Part shown: in pieces, positions 25,712-34,853 of the stretch | Numbering within the stretch: the first letter of the stretch is position 1 | Layout: the number at the start of each line of letters is the position of its first letter | NCBI RefSeq assembly: GCF_000685315.1 | Contig: NZ_ARYM01000017.1 | Coordinates: forward strand, 23,502 to 87,501 | Direction: 5' to 3' | Length of the DNA: 64,000 bases | Source of the DNA: Hyphomonas polymorpha PS728 | GTDB taxonomy: Bacteria > Pseudomonadota > Alphaproteobacteria > Caulobacterales > Hyphomonadaceae | The notes under the pieces: model-generated | Databases searched by the model: none | The model's input: the letters and a program-made list of their open reading frames with translations, nothing else | What the model was told of the DNA's origin: nothing | Position numbers and translations under genes: made by a program

Positions 25712-26200
25712 TCAGGCCGATTTAGCTCGGGGAGGCGGGGCGGTGATGTCGGCTTCGCCCGCCTCACTCATGGCGCGCATCTGGCGCATCAGGGTGGTCA
25801 TTTCGACGATACGGGCGCGGGACTGGTCGAGCACATCGCGCATCAGCACGTTGAGCTCTGTCTGGGCGGCATGAACCTGATTGGTCACGTTCGTTTGTGA
25901 CCGCTCCATGGTCATGATCGTGTCTTCGAGGCGTTTGCACATCTTCTCGCCATCATTGATCAGATGCGCGAGGCGGGTGGCCATGCTTTCGACCCGGGTG
26001 CGGGTGTCATGAGTGGCCTGGGACATTGCAGAGACCGAGTTCGTCATCGCCGTGATGGTGGCCCCGAGCCCATCCTTGGTGTCCTGCAGCGCCCGCAGGC
26101 GCTTGGAGAGGACAAAACAGTATACGCAGGCCGCGAAGGACACGAGGAAGATCGCGACGTCCGTGGGCTGAATGCTGTTGATGATGCTCTGGATGTCCAT
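25712..26200 (-). CDS. Flagellar-locus membrane protein, DUF6468-like
   Basis: A 162-residue protein with one N-terminal membrane span (DVAIFLVSFAACVYCFVLSKRLRAL) followed by a coiled coil (TMTNSVSAMSQATHDTRTRVESMATRLAHL). Proteins of this size and pattern accompany fliL and motE in alphaproteobacterial flagellar clusters. The exact role is unknown. It starts 4 bases after fliL and ends 12 bases before the MotE-like gene. Confidence 0.75.
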   Translation of the reverse strand: MDIQSIINSIQPTDVAIFLVSFAACVYCFVLSKRLRALQDTKDGLGATITAMTNSVSAMSQATHDTRTRVESMATRLAHLINDGEKMCKRLEDTIMTMERSQTNVTNQVHAAQTELNVLMRDVLDQSRARIVEMTTLMRQMRAMSEAGEADITAPPPRAKSA

Positions 26201-26204
26201 GGCG

Positions 26205-26720
26205 CTACCTCAGCAGAAACTCTGTGATCAGCACACCGCTGGAGGCTGCACTGCCGACCACCAGTTCGGAGCGGCGTGCAAGCTGTTCCCGCAGGTGAGG
26301 GTAAAAGCCGGGATCTTCCAGATCCGACAGCTCTATCGAGCGGAGATAGTTGTTGAACGCATCGATCAGCATCGGCTCGGCCTGCTTGACCTTGGCGGCG
26401 CTGTCCTTGCCGGTGACGATGGTAACGTTGAGTTTCAGGTACCGGGTGGCGGGCGCGCTGCCGATGGTGATGAGGATTTCCTTCATCTCCACATAGACCT
26501 GATCCTGCGCCAGCGGCTTGATGGCCGGCGCAGTCGCGCCCTCCGCTGCCGGAGGGCAGGGGGCCGCAGGCGGAGGAGCAGGCGGAGTCAGGAAGTAGAA
26601 CAGGGCGAATGAGCTGGCCAGAGAGGCGGCCGCAACAATCGCCAGCCCGGCGATACCGCCGCCGGACTTCTTCCCGGATTCTGTCTGCCCCGATTCATTC
26701 GTGTCGGGTTTCTTAGCCAT
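26205..26720 (-). CDS. fliL: Flagellar basal-body-associated protein FliL (copy 1)
   Basis: A 171-residue protein: short cytoplasmic head, one membrane helix (GIAGLAIVAAASLASSFALFYFL), a proline-rich linker, and the FliL periplasmic domain (VEMKEILITIGSAPATRYLKLNVTIVTGKDSAAKVKQAEPMLIDAFNNYLRSIE). FliL surrounds the stators and increases torque. It is divergent from fliF, with a CtrA-like box between them. A second FliL is at 43515-44087. Confidence 0.88.
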   Translation of the reverse strand: MAKKPDTNESGQTESGKKSGGGIAGLAIVAAASLASSFALFYFLTPPAPPPAAPCPPAAEGATAPAIKPLAQDQVYVEMKEILITIGSAPATRYLKLNVTIVTGKDSAAKVKQAEPMLIDAFNNYLRSIELSDLEDPGFYPHLREQLARRSELVVGSAASSGVLITEFLLR

Positions 26721-26770
26721 CTAGCGCCCATGTTATCTTGTCAGGCAGGTTCCTAATGACTGATCCGGGG

Positions 26771-26785
26771 TAAAGATAACCTTAA
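26771..26785. promoter_or_regulatory. CtrA-like box between fliL and fliF
   Basis: TAAA-N7-TTAA (TAAA 26771-26774, TTAA 26782-26785) is the CtrA full-site TTAA-N7-TTAA with one mismatch. It lies 51 bases from fliL and 64 from fliF, suitable to serve both. Confidence 0.55.
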
Positions 26786-26848
26786 CGATTTGGCGCCAAA
26801 TATTAATCATTACAGCTGACTCGCAAGCTGCCTGGGGCCGAAGCATTC

Positions 26849-28429
26849 ATGAAATTCCTTGAGACTCTCAAAGCCCTGCCCCCGTCGCGGCAGCTGATCC
26901 TGGCCGCCGCCGTGGCCGGTATCATCGCCGCCATGACGTTCCTGGTTCAGGGGGCGACGCGTGATCCGATGACACTGCTCTATTCGGGCCTGGAGCCGGC
27001 CCATGCCGGAGACATCATCAAGCAGCTGGAACAGTCCGGAACGCCCTATGAAATCAAGGGAGAAGCGATCTTTGTGCCGCAGGGCAAGCGGGATGCGATC
27101 CGCTTCAATCTTGCCCAGCAGGGCCTGCCGCGCCCCTCTGTGCAGGGGTATGAACTGCTTGACCAGGTAAATGGGTTTTCGGTCACTTCGGAGATGTACA
27201 ACGCGGCCTACTGGCGCGCCAAGGAAGGGGAGCTGACGCGGACCATCCTGGCGATTCCCGGGGTCACATCTGCGCGCGTCCATATCGGCGCGAATCTGCG
27301 TTCCGGTTTCGCGCGGTCCCAGCCCCATCAGACCGCTTCGGTGACCTTGACCACGGCGCGGGACATGACGTCGGGCCAAGCCGAAGCGATCCAGTATATG
27401 GTGGCGCTGGCCGTGGCTGGGCTGAATGCGGAAGATGTTGCCGTGATCGATCCGGTGAAGGGTATTCTGGCTGGCCCGAAGGCCAACCGGACCGAGGAAC
27501 CCGCCGTTGCGGCTGCGACGCAGGCAAGCCTGCTGGAGCAGAAGATCCTCAGCCTGCTGGAGCCGCGGGTCGGCATGGGCAATGCGCGCGTTTCGGCAAC
27601 CGTGGATGTCAGCCGCCAGCGCCAGCGCACTTCGGCCGTGACGTTTGATCCCAATTCCCGGGTTATCCGTAACCGGACGACCAATGACACAAGCGGGTCA
27701 AGCGGTGGGGCAGGCGGCGGCATGACGGTGGCCAGCAATCTGCCACAGGGCAATACCGGGGGCGGGGGCACGTCGACCAACAAGAATTCGACCGAGACGG
27801 TTTCTTACGAAATCAACGAAACGCGCACGGAAGTGGAAACACTGCCGGGTGAAATCCAGAAGATCAGCATCGCGGTTCTTCTGAATGAACAGGCGCTGGG
27901 GATTGATCCGGCGGCGGCAGATGCGGCCACGCGTCAGCAGCAGATGGCGGCGGATTTCGAGAAGCTGGTCGCGTCGGCGGCAGGGCTCGACATGGCGCGC
28001 GGCGACACGATCTCGGTCGAGTTGATGCCCTTCCAGGCGGTGCCCGCAGACGATCTGGTTCAGGCGCCAGGCCTCTTCGAGCAGCTGATGGAGCGGTATT
28101 TCTGGTCGGGCCTGCAGGCGCTGTTGCTGGGGCTGGTGGTGATTGTGCTGGGGGTCGGTGTTGTTCGCCCCATGCTGGTGCAGAAGCCGAAGGAAGCGCT
28201 GTCGCCGGAAGGCCTGGGTGCCGGAGCTGGCGCTGCGGGGGCAGCAGGCGCGGTGGCGGCGGCAGATGTGGAGGCCGATCCTTTCGCCTACCTCAAGGAC
28301 TATGCCAGCGAGCGCCAGGAAGAGACAGCTGCGCTGCTGCAACAATGGCTTACAGAAGACCAGCAGCCGGGCCAGGCTGATCCCATCGCGGCAGCCTTTG
28401 ACACACGCAAGGTGGCCGTGAATGAGTGA
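26849..28429 (+). CDS. fliF: Flagellar MS-ring protein FliF
   Basis: A 526-residue MS-ring protein. The N-terminal membrane span is at about 15-37 (LILAAAVAGIIAAMTFLVQG). YscJ/FliF ring-building motifs follow (MTLLYSGLEPAHAGDIIKQLE; AYWRAKEGELTRTILAIPGVTSARVHI), then a Gly/Ser/Thr-rich linker. The C-terminal span (GLQALLLGLVVIVLGVGVVRPML) precedes a cytoplasmic tail for FliG binding. Length is normal. It opens the fliF-H-N-P-G operon and overlaps fliH by 8 bases. Confidence 0.95.
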   Translation: MKFLETLKALPPSRQLILAAAVAGIIAAMTFLVQGATRDPMTLLYSGLEPAHAGDIIKQLEQSGTPYEIKGEAIFVPQGKRDAIRFNLAQQGLPRPSVQGYELLDQVNGFSVTSEMYNAAYWRAKEGELTRTILAIPGVTSARVHIGANLRSGFARSQPHQTASVTLTTARDMTSGQAEAIQYMVALAVAGLNAEDVAVIDPVKGILAGPKANRTEEPAVAAATQASLLEQKILSLLEPRVGMGNARVSATVDVSRQRQRTSAVTFDPNSRVIRNRTTNDTSGSSGGAGGGMTVASNLPQGNTGGGGTSTNKNSTETVSYEINETRTEVETLPGEIQKISIAVLLNEQALGIDPAAADAATRQQQMAADFEKLVASAAGLDMARGDTISVELMPFQAVPADDLVQAPGLFEQLMERYFWSGLQALLLGLVVIVLGVGVVRPMLVQKPKEALSPEGLGAGAGAAGAAGAVAAADVEADPFAYLKDYASERQEETAALLQQWLTEDQQPGQADPIAAAFDTRKVAVNE

Positions 28430-29033
28430 TCCGGTTTTCTCGCATCTGCCCAGGTTTGACACCGTCACCGGGCCGCGACCGGCCGAATGGTTGCGCGCCA
28501 TGACGGCGGGCGAGTGCGGCGCGCCCCCCCATCCGGCCCCTTGCGAAGAAACCGCCACGCTGCCTGCGGCCGTGAAGGCAGAGCCGGTTGCCGTTCGCCC
28601 CATCCCGCAAGAAACCGCCGCGCTGCAGGCAACAATCTCAAGCCTCGCAAAAGCGATCGAACGGATTGAAGCGGAAGCGCGCCAGCAGACAGTGGATACC
28701 GTGCGCGCGATTGCCGGCCAGCTTTTCCCCGAGCTGTCGCGGCGTTTCCTTGCCGAAGAGATTGGCCACCACCTTCCGGGTCTTGTTCCCGCAGCGGCGC
28801 CGAAAGTGGACATCTACGCGGAACCCGCCTTAGCCGCGCAACTGCAGGAAATAACCGGCCGGCATCCCAATCTGGAGGGGCGGTGCAATATCATTTCCAG
28901 GGAAGGGCAGGGCGATGGCCGCGCCGAGGTTTCCTGGCGCACGGGCGGGGCGACGTTTGATTTCGACAGTCTCCTGACGGCCTGTCTGAACGATCTTGGA
29001 TCAACACATAAACAGAATGCGGAGTACAAGTGA
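28422..29033 (+). CDS. fliH: FliH-like flagellar export regulator
   Basis: A 203-residue protein between fliF and fliN. A central helical part (ATISSLAKAIERIEAEARQQTVDTVRAIAGQLFPELSRRFLAEEI) is followed by a small alpha/beta domain (GRCNIISREGQGDGRAEVSWRTGGATFDFDSLL), the plan of the divergent alphaproteobacterial FliH (also called FlbE in Caulobacter). FliH links the FliI ATPase to the C-ring. Sequence similarity to enteric FliH is weak; position carries much of the call. Confidence 0.65.
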   Translation: MSDPVFSHLPRFDTVTGPRPAEWLRAMTAGECGAPPHPAPCEETATLPAAVKAEPVAVRPIPQETAALQATISSLAKAIERIEAEARQQTVDTVRAIAGQLFPELSRRFLAEEIGHHLPGLVPAAAPKVDIYAEPALAAQLQEITGRHPNLEGRCNIISREGQGDGRAEVSWRTGGATFDFDSLLTACLNDLGSTHKQNAEYK

Positions 29034-29353
29034 TGGCAACTTCCGAAAAGGCGGTGCAGGAGTTTGACGGTCAGGACCGGCGCGACCCGTCTGGCCGCAA
29101 TGCCTATCGCCGCTCTATCTTCAGCGTGCCGGTAACGGTGACCGTTTCGATTGGTCAGAAACGCCTCAGCGTGCAGGAAATCCTGGAGCTGCAGCCCGAT
29201 TCGGTGATTGCGCTGATGTCCAAGGTGGATGATCCGGTGGACCTGTTCATCGATGACAAGCTGATTGCCAAAGGCGAACTGGTCGAAACAGATGAGGGCC
29301 AGATCGCGGTGAAGATCGTGGAGATCATCGAGAAGGCCGTAGAGGTGGAATGA
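29033..29353 (+). CDS. fliN: Flagellar motor switch protein FliN
   Basis: From ATG 29033 (overlapping the fliH stop as TGATG), this 106-residue protein consists of one SpoA domain: VPVTVTVSIGQKRLSVQEILELQPDSVIALMSKVDDPVDLFIDDKLIAKGELVETDEGQIAVKIVEII. FliN forms the lower C-ring with FliM. It overlaps fliP by four bases. Confidence 0.92.
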   Translation: MATSEKAVQEFDGQDRRDPSGRNAYRRSIFSVPVTVTVSIGQKRLSVQEILELQPDSVIALMSKVDDPVDLFIDDKLIAKGELVETDEGQIAVKIVEIIEKAVEVE

Positions 29354-30108
29354 TCCGGCTCGTGGCCATCTACCGCATCCTGTTTCTGGCCGCCTTTGCG
29401 GCCTGCATAGCCTTTTCCGGCCATGCGCAGGAGGCGCCAGCAGCGCTGGATGGCCTGCTGAACCCTTCCGGTGATGGACAGCTTTCAAGCTCGGTTATCC
29501 AGCTTGTTCTGCTTGTGACGGTGCTGAGCCTTGTGCCGGGCATCGCGATGATGGTCACCTGCCTGCCGTTCATGGTGATCGTCTTCTCCTTCATGCGGCA
29601 GGCGATCGGCGTTCAGCAGGCGCCGCCGAACATGATGATCATGGCTCTGGCGATGTTTCTCACCTTCTTCGTCATGGAGCCCGTCTTCATGTCGGCGTGG
29701 GAGAACGGCATTTCGCCTTATATGGAAGGCGCGCTCGACGAGCAGCAGGCCTGGACCCTGACGACCGAACCATTTCGCGCCTTCATGACCCAGCGGACTG
29801 ACCCCGAAGCGCTGTTGACGCTGGGCGACGCAGTCAACAGACCAGTGGTTGAGGGCGAGCCGCCAGCCTTTTCGCTGCTGGCCACGGCGTTCATGCTGAG
29901 CGAGATCAAGCATGCATTCCAGATCGGTTTTGTGATCTTTCTGCCCTTCATGGTGATTGATCTTGTGGTTGCTTCCGTCCTGATGGCGGTAGGCATGATG
30001 ATGGTTCCGCCGACGGTGGTTTCCCTGCCGTTCAAGCTCGGCTTTTTTGTGCTGGCCGATGGCTGGCTGAAGATCACCGAAGCGGTGCTTAGAGGCTACG
30101 CGACATGA
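29350..30108 (+). CDS. fliP: Flagellar export gate protein FliP
   Basis: A 252-residue FliP with cleavable signal (IYRILFLAAFAACIAFSGHAQ), the PSGDGQLSSSVIQLVLLVTVLSLVPGIAMMVTCLPFMVIVFSFMRQAIG signature, and two C-terminal spans ending with the conserved MVPPTVVSLPFKLGFFVLADGW. FliP is the core of the export gate with FliQ and FliR (located at 52761 and 55112 here). No fliO is recognisable next to it. Confidence 0.95.
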   Translation: MIRLVAIYRILFLAAFAACIAFSGHAQEAPAALDGLLNPSGDGQLSSSVIQLVLLVTVLSLVPGIAMMVTCLPFMVIVFSFMRQAIGVQQAPPNMMIMALAMFLTFFVMEPVFMSAWENGISPYMEGALDEQQAWTLTTEPFRAFMTQRTDPEALLTLGDAVNRPVVEGEPPAFSLLATAFMLSEIKHAFQIGFVIFLPFMVIDLVVASVLMAVGMMMVPPTVVSLPFKLGFFVLADGWLKITEAVLRGYAT

Positions 30109-31199
30109 GCACAGTAACGAGACTGAACCGGCGCGGCGGCGGCGACGCGGCCCGCCCGGAGACATCCGGTCCGGCGCTGACACAGGCGCAGCGCGCCGCC
30201 GTGATCATTGCGCTGTTGGGGGATACTGCGGCCAAACCGATCGTCAACAAGCTGGACGACGCTGCGTTGGCGCGGGTCGCGTCTTCCCTGGAAAGCGTTA
30301 CCTATCTCTCGCGTGATGACCTGATTGCGGTGGTCATCGATTTCCTTACTCAGCTTCGCAAATCCTCCGGCGCCCTGAGGGGCGGACCGGTCCGGGCGCG
30401 CGAAGTGATAAAGGGCGTTGTGGATTCCAACCGGATGAAGGCCATTTTCGGGGAAGATGCGCCGATAATGCAGGCCGTCCAACCGGAAGAGACCGGCGAC
30501 GTCTGGACCCGCCTCAGCACCCGGGATGCCAAGCTCGTGGCGGGCTATCTCAACCGGCTTACGCCCAACATCATCGCGATCATCCTGCGCAAGCTGGATG
30601 CGTCGATCGCCTCCAATATCATCTGCCATCTGAAGGAGGAGAAACTGGGCCCCACGCTCGGCCAGATGGTTGAGGCACCGAAACTGGATCCCGGAATCGA
30701 CTCGGTGATCGAGAAGATGCTCGAAATGGAATTCCTCAACGCCCAGGGCGAAGAAGACGGAGAAGGGGGCGACGAAAGCCATCTTGAAACGATTGGCGAA
30801 GTGCTGAGCCTCATTCCGTCTGACAAGCGCGACAATCTCGTCGGCTTCCTGAAGGAACGTTACGAGACAAAGCTCCCCATTATCCAGAAAGGTCTGTTCA
30901 CTGTTGAGGGCCTGCCGGATCTTCTGCCGCGCAATGCGGTGCCGGTCGTGTTCCGCGAACTCGATCAGCAGACCGTGCTGCGGATACTGGCGACCTTCCG
31001 GGGCGCCAATGACGCCGTGGCAGAATATCTGTTGGGCAACATATCTTCCCGCATGGCCGATCAGTACCGGGAAGACCTGAAGGGGATCGCCGCTGTTACG
31101 CCCAGCGAAGCGGAAGCCATCCAGAGGGAGTTCCTGACGACGCTGATGGATATGCGCCGGCGCGGCGTTATCACGATTACAAAGCCTGGGGCGAAATAG
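30105..31199 (+). CDS. fliG: Flagellar motor switch protein FliG (divergent)
   Basis: A 364-residue protein with the FliG plan: N-domain (TQAQRAAVIIALLGDTAAKPIVNKLDDAAL), middle domain (RLSTRDAKLVAGYLNRLTPNIIAIILRKLDASIASNII), and C-domain (TVEGLPDLLPRNAVPVVFRELDQQTVLRILATFRGANDAVAEYLLGNISSRMADQYREDL). The torque-helix region lacks the LDDR-type acidic pair seen in many FliG proteins and reads LLPRN instead. It sits after fliP rather than after fliF. A GGDES-rich acidic insert near residue 215 is unusual. Confidence 0.88.
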   Translation: MSTVTRLNRRGGGDAARPETSGPALTQAQRAAVIIALLGDTAAKPIVNKLDDAALARVASSLESVTYLSRDDLIAVVIDFLTQLRKSSGALRGGPVRAREVIKGVVDSNRMKAIFGEDAPIMQAVQPEETGDVWTRLSTRDAKLVAGYLNRLTPNIIAIILRKLDASIASNIICHLKEEKLGPTLGQMVEAPKLDPGIDSVIEKMLEMEFLNAQGEEDGEGGDESHLETIGEVLSLIPSDKRDNLVGFLKERYETKLPIIQKGLFTVEGLPDLLPRNAVPVVFRELDQQTVLRILATFRGANDAVAEYLLGNISSRMADQYREDLKGIAAVTPSEAEAIQREFLTTLMDMRRRGVITITKPGAK

Positions 31200-31224
31200 A
31201 CCACAGTTTTCCGCTGACAGCAGA

Positions 31225-31259
31225 AAGGCCGGACGGACTGCCCGGCCTTCTTTGTTTTT
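31225..31259 (+). terminator. Terminator after fliG
   Basis: The stem AAGGCCGG/CCGGCCTT with a 9-base loop is followed by CTTTGTTTTT on the plus strand. It lies 26 bases after the fliG stop and also ahead of the convergent flgI end, so it may act in both directions, though the minus-strand T-run is only three. Confidence 0.8.
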
Positions 31260-31275
31260 CCGGATGCGGGGAAGC

Positions 31276-32388
31276 CTAGCGGATCACGAGATCAGCGTGA
31301 ATGGCGCCGGCGGCCTTCATTGAGCGGATGATATCGGCCATCTCCTGGGGAGATACGCCGAGGGCATTGAGGCCGGCAATCAGCTGGGAAAGCGTCACAT
31401 TTGGCTCCAGCATGGCGATATTGTTGCTGCCTGTCTGGGTAATGGTGATTTCCGAGCGGGGCAGCACGATCGATTCGCCCCGGGCGAAGGGGTTGGGCTG
31501 CGAGGCGACCGGCGTCTCCCGGACCTTGATGGCGATATTGCCCTGCGCAATCGCCACGCGGGAGATGGTCACATCTTCTCCGAGCACGATGGTGCCGGAT
31601 TTCTCGTCGATCACGATACGGGCCGGTGTTGCGACTTGTACGGGGAGATTCTCGATGCTGGCGAGGAGGCGGGCAGGGGATTCGGAAATGCCGCGCAGGT
31701 CGAGTTCAATAGTGCCGGGATCGCGCATGGAGGCAAGCGGGATGCCCATGGCGGCGTTGATCGTGTCCTCGATGCGGGCCGCGGTGGTAAAGTCGGGTGA
31801 GCGCAGGGCAAGGGAGATCTGCTGATTGCGATTGAAGTCGTAATTGACCTCCCGCTCTACCTTGGCGCCATTGGGCACCGATCCGGTGGTGGGGGAGCCG
31901 CGTGTTTCGCGTGCGCCCTGAGCCTTCACGTCAATGCCGCTAACGATGATCGTGCCCTGCGCAACGGCGTAGATCTCGTTATCACCAGCCTTGAGCGGCG
32001 TGAGGATCAGGGTGCCGCCTTCAAGGCTGGTCGCGTCCCCGATAGAGGCAATGTTGACGTCAATGCTCGACCCGTTGCGTGCAAAGGGGGGCAGGGAGGC
32101 CGTGACGAGCACGGCGGCAACGTTCTTGGGTTTGATCTGTTCGCCCTGCACGTTGACGCCGAGGCGTTCCAGCATATGGGTGAGGGAATCTTCCGTGAAC
32201 GGTGAGTTGCGGACGGTATCTCCCGTGCCATTGAGGCCCACGACGATGCCGTAGCCGACGAGATCGTTGTCGCGGACACCCTGAACATCCACCACATCCC
32301 GAATGCGGGCCTGAGCATTCGCCGGGGCGGTGATGAGGCAGGGCGATATGGCGAGGGCGGCGGCGATCAGCCAAGAAGACCATTTCAT
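31276..32388 (-). CDS. flgI: Flagellar P-ring protein FlgI
   Basis: A 370-residue periplasmic P-ring protein with signal peptide (WLIAAALAISPCLITAPANAQ). FlgI signatures are ARIRDVVDVQGVRDNDLVGYGIVVGLNGTGDT, NVAAVLVTASLPPFARNGS and LNALGVSPQEMADIIRSMKAAGAIHADL. Length is typical. It is the last gene of flgE-flgK-flgL-flgI on the minus strand, 4 bases after flgL. Confidence 0.96.
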   Translation of the reverse strand: MKWSSWLIAAALAISPCLITAPANAQARIRDVVDVQGVRDNDLVGYGIVVGLNGTGDTVRNSPFTEDSLTHMLERLGVNVQGEQIKPKNVAAVLVTASLPPFARNGSSIDVNIASIGDATSLEGGTLILTPLKAGDNEIYAVAQGTIIVSGIDVKAQGARETRGSPTTGSVPNGAKVEREVNYDFNRNQQISLALRSPDFTTAARIEDTINAAMGIPLASMRDPGTIELDLRGISESPARLLASIENLPVQVATPARIVIDEKSGTIVLGEDVTISRVAIAQGNIAIKVRETPVASQPNPFARGESIVLPRSEITITQTGSNNIAMLEPNVTLSQLIAGLNALGVSPQEMADIIRSMKAAGAIHADLVIR

Positions 32389-32392
32389 CGGA

Positions 32393-33370
32393 TTACCTCA
32401 GGAAGTTCAGGAGGCTAAGGTTCGACAGGCGGGAGGTGAGCACATAAGCTGCCTCCAGGCTTGCCTCGAGTTGCTTCAGCTCGGAGGCTGCATCATACTG
32501 ATCGCGTCCGACCATATTGTTATAAACGCTATTGAGGATCGTCTGTTCAGTATCGAGAGTTTCCAGTGACTTGGCGACCCGCTCCTGAATGATGCCCACA
32601 TCTGCCCGCAGGTTCACGAGCGAGGTTGTGCCAGAGCTCAAGCGCTCCGCCCCGCTGCGTGCAATTTCCGGGTTCTGCTGGAAAAGCGCGAGATTGTCCT
32701 CGGAGCCGCTGAGGGCCATGATGGCCAGGCCAGAGATCAGTTCAACGAGGGCGGGGTCGGTGGCTGTCACGCTGTCAGGGTCGGTGGCAACCGAGGAGCC
32801 CCGATAGATGCTGGTCTGCCACCCACCGGTTGCGGAGTAGAAATAATCGTCGAGCTGCGTCTCAAAATCGGCCGCATCGGTAGCGGTACCGGCTATCGTG
32901 CGAAGGTCGGCAAGAAGCTGCTCAGTACCCGCGAAAGGCTGTGTGGCCGTCTCGTCGCCGGAGAACAGGAACCGGTCTCCATGGCGGCCATTGAGCGCTG
33001 TGAACACATCCGTGAGCGCAGCCTTTGCGTCCCGCGCCACCACGCTCTGGCCGTGATAGTCCCCAGTGCCAATGGCGCTCAGCATCTGGGTGGCGAGGCC
33101 GTCCACGCGGTCCTGAATGCCGGCGAGGCTCTTCTGGACGAGATCGAGACGGCCCTGCCGAACGCCGAGAAGACTGCGCTGGTCTTCGATGTCGTTCAGA
33201 GCCTTCTTGCCGATCATGGCGTCGCCAATACGCCCGCCAAGGTGTTTGGTGAGATCGGCATACTGGCCTGTGACCGATTCTTCGGCAACCACAGTGGCCC
33301 GCGCGCGCAGATCGGCAATATTTTGCGTAAAAGAGGCGGAAACGATGCTGTTGGGAGGGATGATGCGCAT
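32393..33370 (-). CDS. flgL: Hook-associated protein 3, FlgL
   Basis: A 325-residue flagellin-like junction protein. The N-terminal heptad-rich helices include SFTQNIADLRARATVVAEESVTGQYADLTKHLGGRI, and the C-terminal helix is TEQTILNSVYNNMVGRDQYDAASELKQLEASLEAAYVLTSRLSNLSLLNFL, typical of FlgL. ATG 33370 is chosen. A TTG at 33379 overlaps the flgK stop, but GGAG would then be too close. FlgL and FlgK join hook and filament. Confidence 0.9.
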   Translation of the reverse strand: MRIIPPNSIVSASFTQNIADLRARATVVAEESVTGQYADLTKHLGGRIGDAMIGKKALNDIEDQRSLLGVRQGRLDLVQKSLAGIQDRVDGLATQMLSAIGTGDYHGQSVVARDAKAALTDVFTALNGRHGDRFLFSGDETATQPFAGTEQLLADLRTIAGTATDAADFETQLDDYFYSATGGWQTSIYRGSSVATDPDSVTATDPALVELISGLAIMALSGSEDNLALFQQNPEIARSGAERLSSGTTSLVNLRADVGIIQERVAKSLETLDTEQTILNSVYNNMVGRDQYDAASELKQLEASLEAAYVLTSRLSNLSLLNFLR

Positions 33371-33375
33371 GAGGA

Positions 33376-34827
33376 TCAAAGCTCCATCAGAATACTGATC
33401 ATGTCACGGGCCACCTGAATGACCCGCGCATTGGCGGCATAGGCCTGCTCGATCAGCAAGAGGGATTCCATTTCCTGGTCGACATTCACGCCGGTCTGCG
33501 ACTGTTCGGCTTCCACCAGCGTCAGGTGCTGCGCCTGGGTCGAGGCGAGCACGGAATCCTGATGGACACGTTTCTGGCCGACAACCGAGGAAAGCTGCGC
33601 GGCCAGGTCGCTGGCGGAGAAGGCGCCCTGAATGCCGTTGGAGTTCATAGATTTGATCTGGGTGAAGGCGTCAAACATCGCCGACAGGATTGATGAATTG
33701 CCCGGCGGTCCTTCAGTGGTTGCCTCCAGGCCATCCCGCAGGCGGGATATCTGGCCTCCCTGGGCTGGATCAACGGCGGCGTTTACCGAGATGCGCGATG
33801 CCAGGCCCAACGTGCCAGATCCTGCGGGATCGACAAACAGGCCCTGCGCGCCGGGTGTCTTGGTGGGGTCAATCGCATCGTCCGACAGGCGGGTGATGAT
33901 ATCGTTGGCCACCATGTCCAGCTGGTCCATGAAGGCCGGAATATCCTGGTCGCGCAGCGTGAACAGCGCGCCAAGCATGCCCCCGGAGACAGCGCCGAAG
34001 GAGGTCGAGCCGGGCGTGAGGTTGATGCCGCCCACGCTTATTCCCGACAGGTCGCCATCAGCGAGGGTCTGCTCGGAGGTAAATGTGGAGGAGGGGGAGA
34101 ACTGAAGCTGCTGGGCCGTGCTGCCATTGATGAGGTAGACACCCTCCGGCGTCAGCACATCAATTGCTCCGTATTCCCGCTGAACCGTCTGGATCGGCAG
34201 GTATTGCGCAATCGTATCAAGAACCCGCTGGCGCTCATCCATCAGGGTGGCGGCCTGTTCGCTGGTCCGGTCGATGCTGGAAATGCGCTTGTTGAGATCC
34301 TGAATTTGTTTAAGGGCGGCGTTGACCGTCTCTACGCCCTGCGCAATTTCGCTATCCGCTTCGGCGCGGGCTTGCGCGGCATAGCTGGAAAGGCTGTTGA
34401 GTTCCCTTGCGACGGATTTGGCCGCGTCCAGCAGGGAGGTTGCCGTCGCCGTGGATTCCGGCGAGGTGACCGAAGCGCGCAGCGCCGATTCAAAGTTCGA
34501 GAAGGTATTGAACAGCCCCGTCCCGGAGGCGGTGCTGCCGACACGCTGGGACAGGGACTGCCATGTGGAGGCCAGCACGGTTGCCTGGGCAACATCGCTG
34601 GTGAGTTCGCGGCGCTGACCCTTGATAATGTCGTCGCCGGCTCTGGAAACGCCCAGCGAGACGACGCCGGATGTCTGGGAGCCCTGCACCAGTTCGCCCA
34701 CCACCAGCGACCGCCGGACATAGCCCGGCGTGCTGGCATTGGCGACGTTGGTGGCAACGATTTCGGCCTTCTGGCTGGTGACCTGAAGACCGGATCGTGC
34801 GGCAAGGATGGCAGCTGAGATGCTCAC
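33376..34827 (-). CDS. flgK: Hook-associated protein 1, FlgK
   Basis: A 483-residue protein: the N-terminus has the rod/hook motif (ILAARSGLQVTSQKAEIVATNVANASTPGYVRRSLVV), a long variable middle follows, and the C-terminus carries the axial motif (VNVDQEMESLLLIEQAYAANARVIQVARDMISILMEL). The sequence is FlgK-like in size and order, directly after flgE and overlapping flgL. It is translocated and capped between hook and FlgL. Confidence 0.93.
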   Translation of the reverse strand: MSISAAILAARSGLQVTSQKAEIVATNVANASTPGYVRRSLVVGELVQGSQTSGVVSLGVSRAGDDIIKGQRRELTSDVAQATVLASTWQSLSQRVGSTASGTGLFNTFSNFESALRASVTSPESTATATSLLDAAKSVARELNSLSSYAAQARAEADSEIAQGVETVNAALKQIQDLNKRISSIDRTSEQAATLMDERQRVLDTIAQYLPIQTVQREYGAIDVLTPEGVYLINGSTAQQLQFSPSSTFTSEQTLADGDLSGISVGGINLTPGSTSFGAVSGGMLGALFTLRDQDIPAFMDQLDMVANDIITRLSDDAIDPTKTPGAQGLFVDPAGSGTLGLASRISVNAAVDPAQGGQISRLRDGLEATTEGPPGNSSILSAMFDAFTQIKSMNSNGIQGAFSASDLAAQLSSVVGQKRVHQDSVLASTQAQHLTLVEAEQSQTGVNVDQEMESLLLIEQAYAANARVIQVARDMISILMEL

Positions 34828-34853
34828 TTAGGAAGCGCTCCTGTCTTCGCCTG

